From Pseudomonadota bacterium (lineage in GTDB: Bacteria; Pseudomonadota; Gammaproteobacteria; Burkholderiales; Methylophilaceae), in the NCBI GenBank assembly GCA_020053735.1, contig JAGVMP010000011.1, positions 496,001 to 560,000 on the forward strand: 64,000 nucleotides of DNA, written 5' to 3'. This document shows, one piece after another, positions 20,774-30,418 of the stretch. A program made the translations under genes and the position numbers. The notes beneath the pieces were generated by a model. It did not search any database. It was not told where the DNA came from and was given only the letters and a program-made list of their open reading frames with translations. The stretch's first letter is position 1. Every line of letters begins with the position of its first letter.

Positions 20774-21727
20774 ATGAAACTACTTTTTATTTTAGATCCG
20801 CTCACTAGCTTAAAAATCTACAAAGACACTAGCGTTGCCATGATGCGCGAGGCAGCTGCACGTGGTCATCAGCTTTATATTTGCCAGCAGCAAGATTTAT
20901 TTTTGCGCAATGAAACTGTCAAAATTAAAGCTGAGAAATTTCACTTTAGTGATGATGAAAATTGGTTTCAATTAGAAGCGCCTCAAGAAGTTTTACCAAC
21001 GCATTTTGATGCCATTTTAATGCGTAAAGACCCACCTTTTGATAATGAATATTTATACAGCACTTATTTGCTTGAGCAAGCTGCCAAGCAAGGTGCGCGC
21101 GTCATCAACAACCCTAGCGCAGTACGCAGTTGGAACGAGAAATTGTCGATTGCTAGATTCCCACAGTTTGCACCAGAATTTATAGTCACAAGTAACAATG
21201 ATTTAATTCGCGATTTTTTAGCTGAGCACCAGAATATTGTTGTGAAACCGCTTGATGGCATGGGTGGCAGTGGCGTATTCAGGCTCACAGAACACGACCC
21301 GAATATTGGTGTTATTTTGGAAACTGCCACTCAATTTGGCGCAAAAACCGTAATGGCGCAGCGCTATTTGCCGCAAATCTTGCAAGGTGATAAACGCATT
21401 ATCATCATCAATGGCGAACCCTTACCTTATGCACTAGCCCGTATTCCAAAAGCTGGCGAAACGCGTGGTAACTTGGCAGCAGGCGGCAGGGGTGTAGCAC
21501 AGCCATTAACATCTCGCGATATGGAAATTGCCACAACTGTTGGCAACGTATTAAAAGAAAATGGTTTATTTTTTGTTGGGCTGGATGTGATTGGCGACTA
21601 TTTAACTGAAATCAACGTCACTAGCCCCACTGGCATCGTAGAAATTGCCGCGCAAACGCAAAATTTAAATTTACCGTGCAAACCTGCGCAAATTTTTATG
21701 CAGGCACTCGAAAATGTCATCACCTAA
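20774..21727 (+). CDS. gshB: Glutathione synthetase
   Basis: 317 aa, the usual length. ATP-grasp enzyme joining glycine to gamma-glutamylcysteine. Family motifs: FILDPLTSLKIYKDTSVAMM at the N-terminus, MRKDPPFDNEYLYSTYLLE, the glycine-rich ATP loop KPLDGMGGSGVFRL, and NLAAGGRGVAQPL near residue 235, with TEINVTSPTGIVEI near the C-terminus. It begins 140 bp after gshA. Confidence 0.97.
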   Translation: MKLLFILDPLTSLKIYKDTSVAMMREAAARGHQLYICQQQDLFLRNETVKIKAEKFHFSDDENWFQLEAPQEVLPTHFDAILMRKDPPFDNEYLYSTYLLEQAAKQGARVINNPSAVRSWNEKLSIARFPQFAPEFIVTSNNDLIRDFLAEHQNIVVKPLDGMGGSGVFRLTEHDPNIGVILETATQFGAKTVMAQRYLPQILQGDKRIIIINGEPLPYALARIPKAGETRGNLAAGGRGVAQPLTSRDMEIATTVGNVLKENGLFFVGLDVIGDYLTEINVTSPTGIVEIAAQTQNLNLPCKPAQIFMQALENVIT

Positions 21728-21827
21728 AATCTCCACATTTAAAAATCCCAGTATTCGAGATTCAAGCATTAAATTAATTATGTGCATTTTCTAGAGTGAT
21801 TCTGCAAGCAGCGTTATAGTAACGCCT

Positions 21828-22880
21828 ATGCGTTTAACCCTTGTTATTTATATTATTTTTTTGGCGGCTTGCAGCTCTAAAGAGCCAATGCACAACACCC
21901 AAAGCTATGTATTTGGCACGCTGGTAGACATCACCATTTACGGTGAATCTGAAGATAAATCCCAATTGGTTGCGGATGAAATTATCCGCGATTTTCAACA
22001 ACTGCATCATCACTTACATGCTTGGCGCCCGAGCAAACTACAAACACTTAACGCTGCTTTTGCCAGTGGTAAAACGCCAGTACCTATTGATGCAGCTATA
22101 GCCAACATGATTACAGAGGCAACCGTGCTTTCCATTCAATCAAAAGGCGCCTTCAACCCCAGCATTGGCGAGCTTATTGAGGCGTGGGGGTTTCACAATG
22201 ATGAGTTTAAGCCGACTAACATTGATCAAGAGAAAATTAATCATTTGGTAAATGCCAAGCCGCAAATGTCTGACATAGTAATTAAAAATGGCTATGCTTT
22301 CAGTAACAATCCTGCTGTAAGGCTTGATTTTGGCGGTTATGCCAAAGGCTACGCGCTAGATTCTGCGTTGACTTATCTGCAAAATCAAGGCATCAAAAAT
22401 GCACTGGTGAATATTGGCGGCAACATTATTGCCTTGGGTAAACATGGCGAAAAGCCTTGGCGTGTGGGCATACAGCACCCACGCAAACCAAACGCAATCG
22501 CTACCATTAACTTAGAAAGCGGTTGGGCCGTAGGCACTTCGGGCGATTATCAGCGTTATTTTGAATTAGGTGGTAAACGTTATTGCCATATTATCGACCC
22601 AGCTGCTGGCTACCCAGTTCAAGGTGTACAGGCTGTCACAGTGCTGATTGCACCAAGCGCAAATGCAGGTGTGTTATCTGATGTGGCCTCTAAGCCAATT
22701 TTTATTGCCAAGCCGCAAGCTCGCGTAGATGCAGCAAGCATGATGGGAATAGAGAATTTTTTGGTGATTGAATCAGAGCATCATATTTATATAAGTCCAG
22801 CATTAAGCAAACGCCTGACTTGGCTAGATAAAGATGCAGAAAAATATGCGGTGGAATATGACACACAAACTCAACCATAG
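21828..22880 (+). CDS. apbE: FAD:protein FMN transferase ApbE
   Basis: 350 aa lipoprotein (lipobox LAACSSKE). ApbE covalently attaches FMN to Thr or Ser of extracytoplasmic flavoproteins. Motifs: SYVFGTLVDITIYGE, FNPSIGELIEAWGF, LDFGGYAKGYALDSAL, NIGGNIIALGKHGEKPWRVG, and HIIDPAAGYPVQG, which carries the FAD and Mg2+ contacts. No FMN-binding-domain acceptor is encoded next to it in the window. The downstream NusG-II and Gx-transporter genes overlap in series, so the three form one unit. Confidence 0.95.
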   Translation: MRLTLVIYIIFLAACSSKEPMHNTQSYVFGTLVDITIYGESEDKSQLVADEIIRDFQQLHHHLHAWRPSKLQTLNAAFASGKTPVPIDAAIANMITEATVLSIQSKGAFNPSIGELIEAWGFHNDEFKPTNIDQEKINHLVNAKPQMSDIVIKNGYAFSNNPAVRLDFGGYAKGYALDSALTYLQNQGIKNALVNIGGNIIALGKHGEKPWRVGIQHPRKPNAIATINLESGWAVGTSGDYQRYFELGGKRYCHIIDPAAGYPVQGVQAVTVLIAPSANAGVLSDVASKPIFIAKPQARVDAASMMGIENFLVIESEHHIYISPALSKRLTWLDKDAEKYAVEYDTQTQP

Positions 22881-23238
22881 ACTTTTGCTTGGTGATTGGC
22901 TGGTCATTATTGCCAGCGTTGTCTCCATCATTTTTATGTTTCTGCAATTTTGGAGTTTCGAACAAGCTAGCAAACTTAAAATTCGGCAGGGCAATCAAAT
23001 CATTGGCACTTATGATTTAAATCAAACGCGCGATTTGCATGTTCATGGCGCACTGGGTGATGCACTGATTAGCATCTCACAAGGCAAAGTGCGCTTCAAA
23101 CAATCACCTTGTAACAATCAATATTGCGTACATCAAGGCTGGCTTAGCCACGCAGGAGAGGTAGCGATTTGCTTACCCAATCAAATCAGCCTGCATTTGA
23201 TAGGTGTGAAAAGTAACTATGACTCACTTAACTACTAA
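22858..23238 (+). CDS. NusG domain II-containing membrane-anchored protein
   Basis: 126 aa from the ATG at 22858, overlapping the end of apbE. An alternative in-frame ATG at 22834 adds eight residues. One N-terminal membrane helix (LVIIASVVSIIFMFLQF) is followed by an extracytoplasmic NusG_II domain with FKQSPCNNQYCVHQGWL and EVAICLPNQISLHL, the conserved three-Cys pattern C-x4-C-x(n)-CLPN. It has no RNA-polymerase NGN domain, so it is not a transcription factor. The family often neighbours apbE and Gx transporters, suggesting a redox role, but the function is unknown. Confidence 0.85.
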   Translation: MTHKLNHRLLLGDWLVIIASVVSIIFMFLQFWSFEQASKLKIRQGNQIIGTYDLNQTRDLHVHGALGDALISISQGKVRFKQSPCNNQYCVHQGWLSHAGEVAICLPNQISLHLIGVKSNYDSLNY

Positions 23239-23770
23239 ATTTAAACCTAGTAAATCTAAAACCATTAAATCTAAAGCTATTAAAACCAATAGCGAAGATT
23301 TCCACATCGCCAAACTCACGGCGCTGGCGATAGGCTTGCACATGATAGAGGCGGTGATTCCATCACCACTACCAGGCGTAAAACCTGGTGTCGCCAATAT
23401 TGTGACTTTATTTGTACTCTATCAATACGGCTTTGCAACAGCCGCTTGGGTAAGTTTATTGCGCGTATTCGCTAGCAGTTTATTGCTTGGGCAATTTTTA
23501 TCACCTACTTTTTTACTCAGTTTAAGTGGTGCTTTGTTAAGCTTAGGTGCTTTATACGTTGCACAGTATTTACCAAAAAAATACTTTAGTGCTATAAGCT
23601 TAAGTATTTTAGCGGCATTTGCACACATTGCAGGACAGCTTATTATTGTGCGATTATGGCTAATTCCACATACAGGTATTGTCTATTTAATCCCAATTTT
23701 TGCGTTAGCTGCTTTAGTTTTTGGGTTAATCAATGGTTTGATTACTGCTAAATTAATAAAAAACCATTAA
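23219..23770 (+). CDS. Gx transporter family protein (heptaprenyl diphosphate synthase component I-like)
   Basis: 183 aa integral membrane protein. After a Lys/Thr-rich cytoplasmic N-terminus (about 1-30), five or more helices follow, with LGLHMIEAVIPSPLPGVKPG-type sequence at 40-57 (here IGLHMIEAVIPSPLPGVKPG), the family signature. This Pfam group is named for the HepS component I but is now usually called Gx transporter. Its substrate is not known. It starts 20 bases inside the NusG-II gene and is followed by a bidirectional terminator. Confidence 0.85.
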   Translation: MTHLTTKFKPSKSKTIKSKAIKTNSEDFHIAKLTALAIGLHMIEAVIPSPLPGVKPGVANIVTLFVLYQYGFATAAWVSLLRVFASSLLLGQFLSPTFLLSLSGALLSLGALYVAQYLPKKYFSAISLSILAAFAHIAGQLIIVRLWLIPHTGIVYLIPIFALAALVFGLINGLITAKLIKNH

Positions 23771-23772
23771 CA

Positions 23773-23803
23773 AAAAAGCCACAGAAATGTTCTGTGGCTT
23801 TTT
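23773..23803. terminator. Bidirectional intrinsic terminator between the Gx transporter and pilY1
   Basis: AAAAAGCCACAGAA - ATG - TTCTGTGGCTTTTT is a perfect 14-bp hairpin, with A and T tracts on both sides. It serves both convergent transcripts. Confidence 0.9.
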
Positions 23804-23814
23804 GTACTTCTTTA

Positions 23815-26800
23815 CTACTGATCCTCTATAAGCTCTCGCCAGATAACGCGATGGTTTGTAAACCCAGACTGACTTCCGCCTGTAAAACTAGGCTGTACTG
23901 GCGGGAAGCTCGGTGTCGGGTTATCCGCTGTAACGATATTTACCACTGGTTTCCCTTTTACATACAACACATTAATACCAACAATTGGTGCGTTTGTTCT
24001 ACTTGCAACCACATTGCCTGAGACAGCTGCTCCAGTTCTATAATCCAAGAAATTCAGCCATCCATATCCACCTGGTGAACACACAGTGTTTGAAGGTACC
24101 GTTGTAGGTAACAACAAAGTACCAAACACAAGCTGCGCGGGGACATTTTGTCGTTCGCCAGAATCAGGGAAGTCGATATACCAACCCCTGTCGGTTGTAA
24201 AACTTACAGGGTTAGATGGTGTCTGCATACTTCTAGTCGCTGTAAGCGTATCATTTACCAAGACCTGATTCACCATGGCAGAAGAGGTGCGTGGGTTATC
24301 TAATGTTGCAGGCGTAGAGGTCGCATCATCACTTATCGCGTAGATAGTTTGTTGTTGCGTATTAGTAAGGTCACTTGTACCTAAATAACGCCCAGTGCCC
24401 ACATATAACACTCTTTTACCACTAATATCAGCCAGTTCAGGCCGAACTGTAATCGGTTGAGGATTGCCACTTGGATCTTTAAGTACCGCAACCTTAAACG
24501 GATTAGTGGCAGATTGTGCGCTGTTAATATCAAAGCGCCAGAGGTTGCCAAGTAAATCACCACCATAAACAAAAACTGCCGTATTATTAATTACACCATC
24601 TGCAATATATGCATTTATCTTAGCCAACCCACTCGGCGTAGTGGCACTACCTACTCCCGTAGAATACTTGCTGATTACAGCACCTGTAGTGGCATTTAAC
24701 ACATACATATAACCAGTACCAGTATTGTTATACCCCGAAGTTACTAGGGCTACCCAAGTGCCATCTGCTTTTTTAGTAATAATAGGGTTGCCATAAGAAT
24801 AACCCATATCACCATCATCTGCGGTATCAAATTCCCACAACAATGTTGGAGTAGCAGGGTTAGTCACATCTAGTGCAAAGTAGCCTTGCCCACCACCATT
24901 TAAACCACCAACAAGAATCGTTCTCCAAACCGCTGTCGTGGCAGAAGTGCAACTTGCAGTACATATATCGTTCACGACGATGTCACCATTGACATAATAT
25001 GAATGCGAAACACCATTGCCATAATTTTTATCAGCAAGCTTCCACATATTATCAAGCACCATAGTAGGCACATACGCCCAGCGCTCTTGACCATTAGTTG
25101 CATTAATAGCATGCAACATACCATCGTTCGCTCCAATATAAACTGTGCCTTCACGTGTGGCTTGTGCAGTCTTAAATGAACTGGGTGATGTATTTGGGCC
25201 ATAGCCAGGGTCGCTAAAATTGGCTTTTGGAGCACCCACGTACACAGGTGTTGAGTCCACCAAATCGCCAAGCACAGTCTCACGCAATCGATAAATTCTG
25301 TTATCAATTAATCCATCTACGTTACTAGCACGGTCTTCAAAACCATTATTGCCCCGTAAAAAGTTGACTAAGCTGGCACTGTTTACTGAGACACGTTGTG
25401 CTGTAGATAGAGAACTCCATTGACTCAAATTTGTTGATAAGAAGCTATTGTCAAAGTTTCCATCTTTACCCACTGCGACTAAGTTACCACTAGTGAAACT
25501 GGCTAAAGTGCCTGCTACATTCATATAGACATTGCGTGTATCGTTGGTATCACTCACAAAATCTTGCATAGTACCAGTACAAGAAGTTGACACTTCTACC
25601 TTACAATCAGTGCCATCAAGCACGCCTGGGGCGCTACATGTTGAAGCAGTAGAACTCGGTGTAACGCATTGGTATGTCGTGCTACCGCCAGCTGTACTTG
25701 CTACGACGCTACTTGGCGCAGCACAGGTGTCCGCAATTACATTTTCTAGACACCAAGTTGCATCTTCATTCACTTTACCAGTGTCGGTATTCACGGTTCT
25801 TGATTCAAGGTTACCGATCCATTTTACACTTGTGTAACTAGCCACATAAGTAAAGTTATCGCCAGATACAGGGTTTAGCGTACTGGTTGCAGCAGCAGCA
25901 CCAGCACCTACTTTAGCTTTAATAGAGCTTAATGCCTCGCTTAGAGACGATGATAATTGATTTGGGTTTTTAGCACTAAAATATGTACCTTGACCATTTA
26001 CAGCAGCATGCCACAAATCATCTACTGCAGTTTGTGTGTTTTCTATTGGTTTCGGCCAGTCCCGCGTACCTTGCATTAATTCGTAAAAATCGCCTTCATC
26101 TGCTGTTTTATAGTCAGAGGTATAAGTGAGCGATGCATCCACACCTAACCCTAGCGTAAAAGTTGTCATGTGTTGTTTCAGATTATTATCCGTAGTTGTC
26201 ACAAACACATTATTTGTGCAAACATCAAAGCCAGCACCTAACGCACCAGTACAATTACCTAAAGCCGAGGTTCGCAAGTCAGTATCATAATAGTACTTTG
26301 CCCCATCGGCCAAACTGTTGGAGGACGTTGTCGCTACAGGGCCTTCATACATAGGTCTAGGCGTAGTACCACCATCCATGTTACCAATCGCTGTTGAGCC
26401 ATCAACTTCCAAGCCTCCTGGGTCACTAAACCAGTAGCCATCTGTCGTCAAAATCGTAAAATTTTGTTGACATGAATATTGCACTGGGTCTGAAGCATTA
26501 CCCACTGCGCTAGCACCTTTACCTGCAAAAATACGGCCTACAGTTGATAATGATCGTCTTAATGGGGTGCTGCCACTTGGAATGGTAGCAAATAATTTGG
26601 TATACCAATCGGCCTTTTGCGTCGCAGCATATTGTGCTATTGATAAGTAATTACTGCTAGCACCATTAATCGTGATGAACCCTACGCGAAAGCGCGTATC
26701 AATGGTTTTAAACGCAAGACTGGTAGATGATTTCATCATTTGCATACGGGTACGATAGTAACTGTACCAGTTGGCAAAGTTTGTCATCTCCTCATCATAG

Positions 26801-28503
26801 CTACAGACTGTTCCTGCACAATCTGTTCTACTAGCCGCCTTAGTGAAAGTTGTTGCTGGTAATACATCTACACGCTGGAATGTAGTTACAACTGGCGTAC
26901 TAGAAAACTGTGTAATTAAATTCGGGATGGTGTAATTTTTTACACCGTCGTTGGTGCCCCCAGACATGCCAGTAATTGGCGTAATGGAAAGTCTGCCACT
27001 TGGGTCATTTTCAGTATAAGTGAGTGCAAGATTATTTGCTGCCCCTGTATTGACGGCAGTGATTGTGATTACTGGCCGACTTGCCCCATTAGATGTTGCG
27101 GTAAAATCTGGGCTAGAAACGAAACTGTTAATTTGCGACACAAGTGCATTGGCAAGCGCATTTCTACTAGCCGAATTATTCGAGCCACCTGTTACGTTGA
27201 TTGTTGCACCTAAAATTTGGGTTGTGCCTACTCTAATGCCTGTCACGCTACTGGTGGTTCTTGCACTATCAATCGTAAGCGAACCTGTGGCCTTATTGCC
27301 TAACTGGACAGCGGTAGGATAAGGTGTCGCAGTGGTAAATGCAATCGTGCCTGTAAATGCACCCGCTGCAACTGGAGTTATCTCCACCACATCACCTAAG
27401 GCGACCGCAGTGTAATCTGGGGCGCTTATTTCAGTATTAATGGCAGTTGCAATATTAGCTGCCAACGTATTTCTTTGAGCTGCCAAGGTGGTATTTGCGA
27501 TGGTAAGCGCGGGAGACGGAACCAAAGGAATAATTCTAACTCCGTCAACTGTAACTGTAGCTACTGTCATTGGTGTTGGCGATACGCAAGAAGGTTGTCC
27601 AGCAGCGCCGCAAGCTGTTGTTTCGGGTAGTATTTTAATACGGCCCAAACTATTAGGAACTATGCCTGCCCATTTTATAAACTCATGGTCTGTTACTTCT
27701 GAATACTTTCCTTGACAGCCTGACCCTGACAGTACATTGGCTGCCGAAGTACACCAGCGTATTTTCGCAGGAAATGTATGGGTAGCTGTTGGTGCCGTAG
27801 CGGTAATACAGCTAGTTAAATTTTTATTAGTACAATACTCACCAGCCGAAACGGTATAATAAAATGGATAACCAAAAACATTATAGTCTTGATTAAATGA
27901 CGCTGATGGATTACCAGAAACAACGTTAGGATAAATATATTGGCTATTTTTTTTGCATACTGATGGATCATTCGCAACAGCAGTAGTCACTCCAGTTGAT
28001 GTATTACACCATACAATATCTGGATAGCCATCTGTCAACCCAGCATTAGGCACTAAGCGTTGATTGCCCCCACTCCCAGTTAAGGCATCCCTAGGCACTA
28101 CAGTCCAACCAGCCGTATTCGCACTAGTCATGGAGGTTTTAGATGTGCCATCAGCATTAACAGCAGGACTGTATAAAGTCTCAGGATTATAATAAATAGA
28201 ATTAAATTCACTCGCATTATATGGAGGATCTCCATACTCACAAGCCGCACTGAATGCACCACTAGTACTTGTGTCACTTTTACATTTATTATTGAAAATT
28301 ATGTAATCTGGCATATAGTCCCTGCCCATGCTGCCCGAATTATCTAAAATGTACATTAAATTGGGCAACACCTCACTGGTAGTTGCGCTTACTAGTGGCG
28401 CAGTACCAAGATCTGTAAGTGCCGCATTTGCGGAGCCTATAGAAACTGCAAATAACCCAATATTAAGGATTTGCAAAAATTTGTTTTTAATTGTTGGTGT
28501 CAT
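23815..28503 (-). CDS. pilY1: Type IV pilus tip adhesin / assembly factor PilY1
   Basis: 1562 aa with a signal peptide ending near ANAA (residue 28) and a GGAG ribosome site. Residues 52-60 (LDNSGSMGR) are a VWA MIDAS motif (DxSxS). The VWA fold resumes at about 680 (NFTILTTDGYWFSD). The C-terminal third is the PilC/PilY1 beta-propeller, e.g. TVYIGANDGMLHAINATNGQ, WRTILVGGLNGGGQGYFALD and FDTADDGDMGYSYG, the last an acidic, probably Ca2+-binding loop. Residues 316-390 and 420-498 are two related modules (IAT-IN-IS-APDYTA / LVSQINSFVSSPDFTA) inserted in the VWA region. PilY1 caps the minor pilin complex and promotes pilus extension and adhesion. Confidence 0.93.
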   Translation of the reverse strand: MTPTIKNKFLQILNIGLFAVSIGSANAALTDLGTAPLVSATTSEVLPNLMYILDNSGSMGRDYMPDYIIFNNKCKSDTSTSGAFSAACEYGDPPYNASEFNSIYYNPETLYSPAVNADGTSKTSMTSANTAGWTVVPRDALTGSGGNQRLVPNAGLTDGYPDIVWCNTSTGVTTAVANDPSVCKKNSQYIYPNVVSGNPSASFNQDYNVFGYPFYYTVSAGEYCTNKNLTSCITATAPTATHTFPAKIRWCTSAANVLSGSGCQGKYSEVTDHEFIKWAGIVPNSLGRIKILPETTACGAAGQPSCVSPTPMTVATVTVDGVRIIPLVPSPALTIANTTLAAQRNTLAANIATAINTEISAPDYTAVALGDVVEITPVAAGAFTGTIAFTTATPYPTAVQLGNKATGSLTIDSARTTSSVTGIRVGTTQILGATINVTGGSNNSASRNALANALVSQINSFVSSPDFTATSNGASRPVITITAVNTGAANNLALTYTENDPSGRLSITPITGMSGGTNDGVKNYTIPNLITQFSSTPVVTTFQRVDVLPATTFTKAASRTDCAGTVCSYDEEMTNFANWYSYYRTRMQMMKSSTSLAFKTIDTRFRVGFITINGASSNYLSIAQYAATQKADWYTKLFATIPSGSTPLRRSLSTVGRIFAGKGASAVGNASDPVQYSCQQNFTILTTDGYWFSDPGGLEVDGSTAIGNMDGGTTPRPMYEGPVATTSSNSLADGAKYYYDTDLRTSALGNCTGALGAGFDVCTNNVFVTTTDNNLKQHMTTFTLGLGVDASLTYTSDYKTADEGDFYELMQGTRDWPKPIENTQTAVDDLWHAAVNGQGTYFSAKNPNQLSSSLSEALSSIKAKVGAGAAAATSTLNPVSGDNFTYVASYTSVKWIGNLESRTVNTDTGKVNEDATWCLENVIADTCAAPSSVVASTAGGSTTYQCVTPSSTASTCSAPGVLDGTDCKVEVSTSCTGTMQDFVSDTNDTRNVYMNVAGTLASFTSGNLVAVGKDGNFDNSFLSTNLSQWSSLSTAQRVSVNSASLVNFLRGNNGFEDRASNVDGLIDNRIYRLRETVLGDLVDSTPVYVGAPKANFSDPGYGPNTSPSSFKTAQATREGTVYIGANDGMLHAINATNGQERWAYVPTMVLDNMWKLADKNYGNGVSHSYYVNGDIVVNDICTASCTSATTAVWRTILVGGLNGGGQGYFALDVTNPATPTLLWEFDTADDGDMGYSYGNPIITKKADGTWVALVTSGYNNTGTGYMYVLNATTGAVISKYSTGVGSATTPSGLAKINAYIADGVINNTAVFVYGGDLLGNLWRFDINSAQSATNPFKVAVLKDPSGNPQPITVRPELADISGKRVLYVGTGRYLGTSDLTNTQQQTIYAISDDATSTPATLDNPRTSSAMVNQVLVNDTLTATRSMQTPSNPVSFTTDRGWYIDFPDSGERQNVPAQLVFGTLLLPTTVPSNTVCSPGGYGWLNFLDYRTGAAVSGNVVASRTNAPIVGINVLYVKGKPVVNIVTADNPTPSFPPVQPSFTGGSQSGFTNHRVIWRELIEDQ

Positions 28504-28535
28504 TTTAAGACTCCTGAATATCTAATAAATAGAAA

Positions 28536-29159
28536 TTAATAAATAAAAGCTTGAACATAACTAAAAGTATTTTTAGGCCCCGCCACACGCGCAGTTACAC
28601 GATATACCACGGCATCCGACCCACCAGTACTTGCATCGTAACCTCCGCCACCCGAACCGCCACCCTCGCTTCTAGCGCCTTTTGAGTTTGCAGCAGAGTC
28701 ACCCGTGCCCACTAAACATTTTTCTGCTTTTTGATTATCTGGAACATTGGCTGAATTACACATGCGCTGAATAATAAATCGCGTCTCATTCTGACTTAAA
28801 TCGTAAACATCATTTGTCACTACAAACGAATTTGCGCCCCAAGTATCTGAATCAAATGCTTTTTTAGCTGTATCGAAAGCTGGGTCAAAACTCGCAAAAT
28901 ATCCGCCAGAACTGGTTTCTAAAGTGGCTGCATTTGCTTTGATATGTTTGTAGGCGCCCGCGATACCACTCTCGGCTGAAAACATAGTCGATTGCCTAAA
29001 CGCTAAATTACCAGCTACTAGCACGCCACTATCTACTGAGCGCACTAAAGCAGCAGCTGCAAGCGACATCGCGACCAAAGCAATTAAGGCAATAAACAAC
29101 ACCAAGCCCTTTTGCTGTTTGACCAGACGGCCATTACTTTGCATTTTAAGTTTCATCAT
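28536..29159 (-). CDS. pilX: Type IV minor pilin PilX
   Basis: 207 aa from the ATG pair at 29159, chosen because GGTGAG lies 6 bases upstream. An ATG at 29180 adds seven residues but has no ribosome site. The prepilin leader is basic (LKMQSNGRLVKQQKG) and is followed by the hydrophobic LVLFIALIALVAMSLAAAAL; the fifth residue of the mature protein is not the usual Glu, as in other PilX proteins. The rest is a short globular domain with a Gly/Ser-rich stretch SEGGGSGGGGYDASTGGSD near 165. It sits between pilW and pilY1, the conserved order. Confidence 0.85.
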   Translation of the reverse strand: MMKLKMQSNGRLVKQQKGLVLFIALIALVAMSLAAAALVRSVDSGVLVAGNLAFRQSTMFSAESGIAGAYKHIKANAATLETSSGGYFASFDPAFDTAKKAFDSDTWGANSFVVTNDVYDLSQNETRFIIQRMCNSANVPDNQKAEKCLVGTGDSAANSKGARSEGGGSGGGGYDASTGGSDAVVYRVTARVAGPKNTFSYVQAFIY

Positions 29160-29189
29160 GTTCTCACCCATGCCTTTCATTTTGCTGAT

Positions 29190-30416
29190 TTATAATTGCG
29201 GCGTAGCAGCCAAAATATTTCTAAGTGGAACAACAACTTCATATACACGATAGCGATAACGATTCCAATCAGCACCTACGTCAGTACCTGCTAAATTGAC
29301 ATCGGCACCCCAAGCACACACTCTAGCCGGGCCAGTAGCAGTACCTGTGCAAGCCTGACTGACAACCTCTTTTTCTAGTAAACTATTTCTAGCAACAACT
29401 GCTAGACGCACAGCCTTAATACGGTTTCGATTTGCTACGTTTGGTGTTGCCCAAGCGCCAGTGGCATCTCTCCACTCAGCGACAATTTCACTGTTAATCG
29501 TTGCAGAAACACCATATTGCGCCTGTAAATTCACGATATCGCTGATGACAGGGGTATTATTTCTGCGCAATTGATTACCATTGACATCGAATGTGATTTG
29601 CCTGACCTGCCCCAAACATGCAAGACGATCTCCTACTGCCATGCCACTGTTCGAAAGCACATTAATTTCGTTCGGTGTAGCCTCAAGTAATGCGTTAGTA
29701 GTAGCAGCGGTTAATTTTGTGGCAACACATGCCGTGCTTGACTTAACCTCTTTGGTGACCAACACTACATCCCCCGCGCGACAACCCATATTATTTCTTA
29801 CCCCAACAAAATTTGGTGGGGTCACATTGGTCACTGCTGTAGGTAGCGCGCCACGTGTGGTTGTACCATAGCGAATAGCAATGCTATCGCCATTAACCCC
29901 ATCGGTAATGGTCACTGGGGTAACAAGGGCATTTAAACCAATTGTGACATCTGCTGTAGTGGGGTCACCGTCCAAATCTAACGCCAAAGTAGAAGTAGAG
30001 TCACATCTGAGTGCAGAAAATACCTCGCCAGCCTGAACTTTAACTGCACCAGCTGCCACTTTAGCCTCATAGGCCGCCAATAGAGCTGCTTGTGCGGTAA
30101 GTATTTCCGCCTCTGTTTTACCCGTATAATCCTCGAAGGTCATCTCATTAGGTAGCACATCTATCGTAGGCATCGTGCCGCTCATTAATGGCATGCCGTA
30201 ACCAGCAGACTGTAACTCTCTTTGAATCGTAAAAAGCGCGATACTACCGTTGGTTTGTGCATCTGCTATGCCTGTAGTACTACGTTTGGTGCCTTCAAAA
30301 GAGGCGAAGGTTTGCATAATGACCACTGTTGCTACTAGCCCAATCACCAAGCCGACCATCAGCTCGACTAGCGAGAAACCTGCCTGATGAAAGATATTAT
30401 TTGTCGTTTTTTTCAT
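29190..30416 (-). CDS. pilW: Type IV minor pilin PilW
   Basis: 408 aa. Prepilin peptidase site and helix HQAGFSLVELMVGLVIGLVA with the conserved Glu at mature position 5. A long C-terminal globular domain includes RELQSAGYGMPL and KAVRLAVVARNSLLEKEV, typical of PilW. Starts 2 bp after pilV ends. It is part of the tip complex that initiates pilus assembly. Confidence 0.9.
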   Translation of the reverse strand: MKKTTNNIFHQAGFSLVELMVGLVIGLVATVVIMQTFASFEGTKRSTTGIADAQTNGSIALFTIQRELQSAGYGMPLMSGTMPTIDVLPNEMTFEDYTGKTEAEILTAQAALLAAYEAKVAAGAVKVQAGEVFSALRCDSTSTLALDLDGDPTTADVTIGLNALVTPVTITDGVNGDSIAIRYGTTTRGALPTAVTNVTPPNFVGVRNNMGCRAGDVVLVTKEVKSSTACVATKLTAATTNALLEATPNEINVLSNSGMAVGDRLACLGQVRQITFDVNGNQLRRNNTPVISDIVNLQAQYGVSATINSEIVAEWRDATGAWATPNVANRNRIKAVRLAVVARNSLLEKEVVSQACTGTATGPARVCAWGADVNLAGTDVGADWNRYRYRVYEVVVPLRNILAATPQL

Positions 30417-30418
30417 GA

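Noticed and set aside
24086-28525. Open frames antisense to pilY1
   Set aside because: Long shadows of the 4.7-kb gene, with no start signals or family resemblance.
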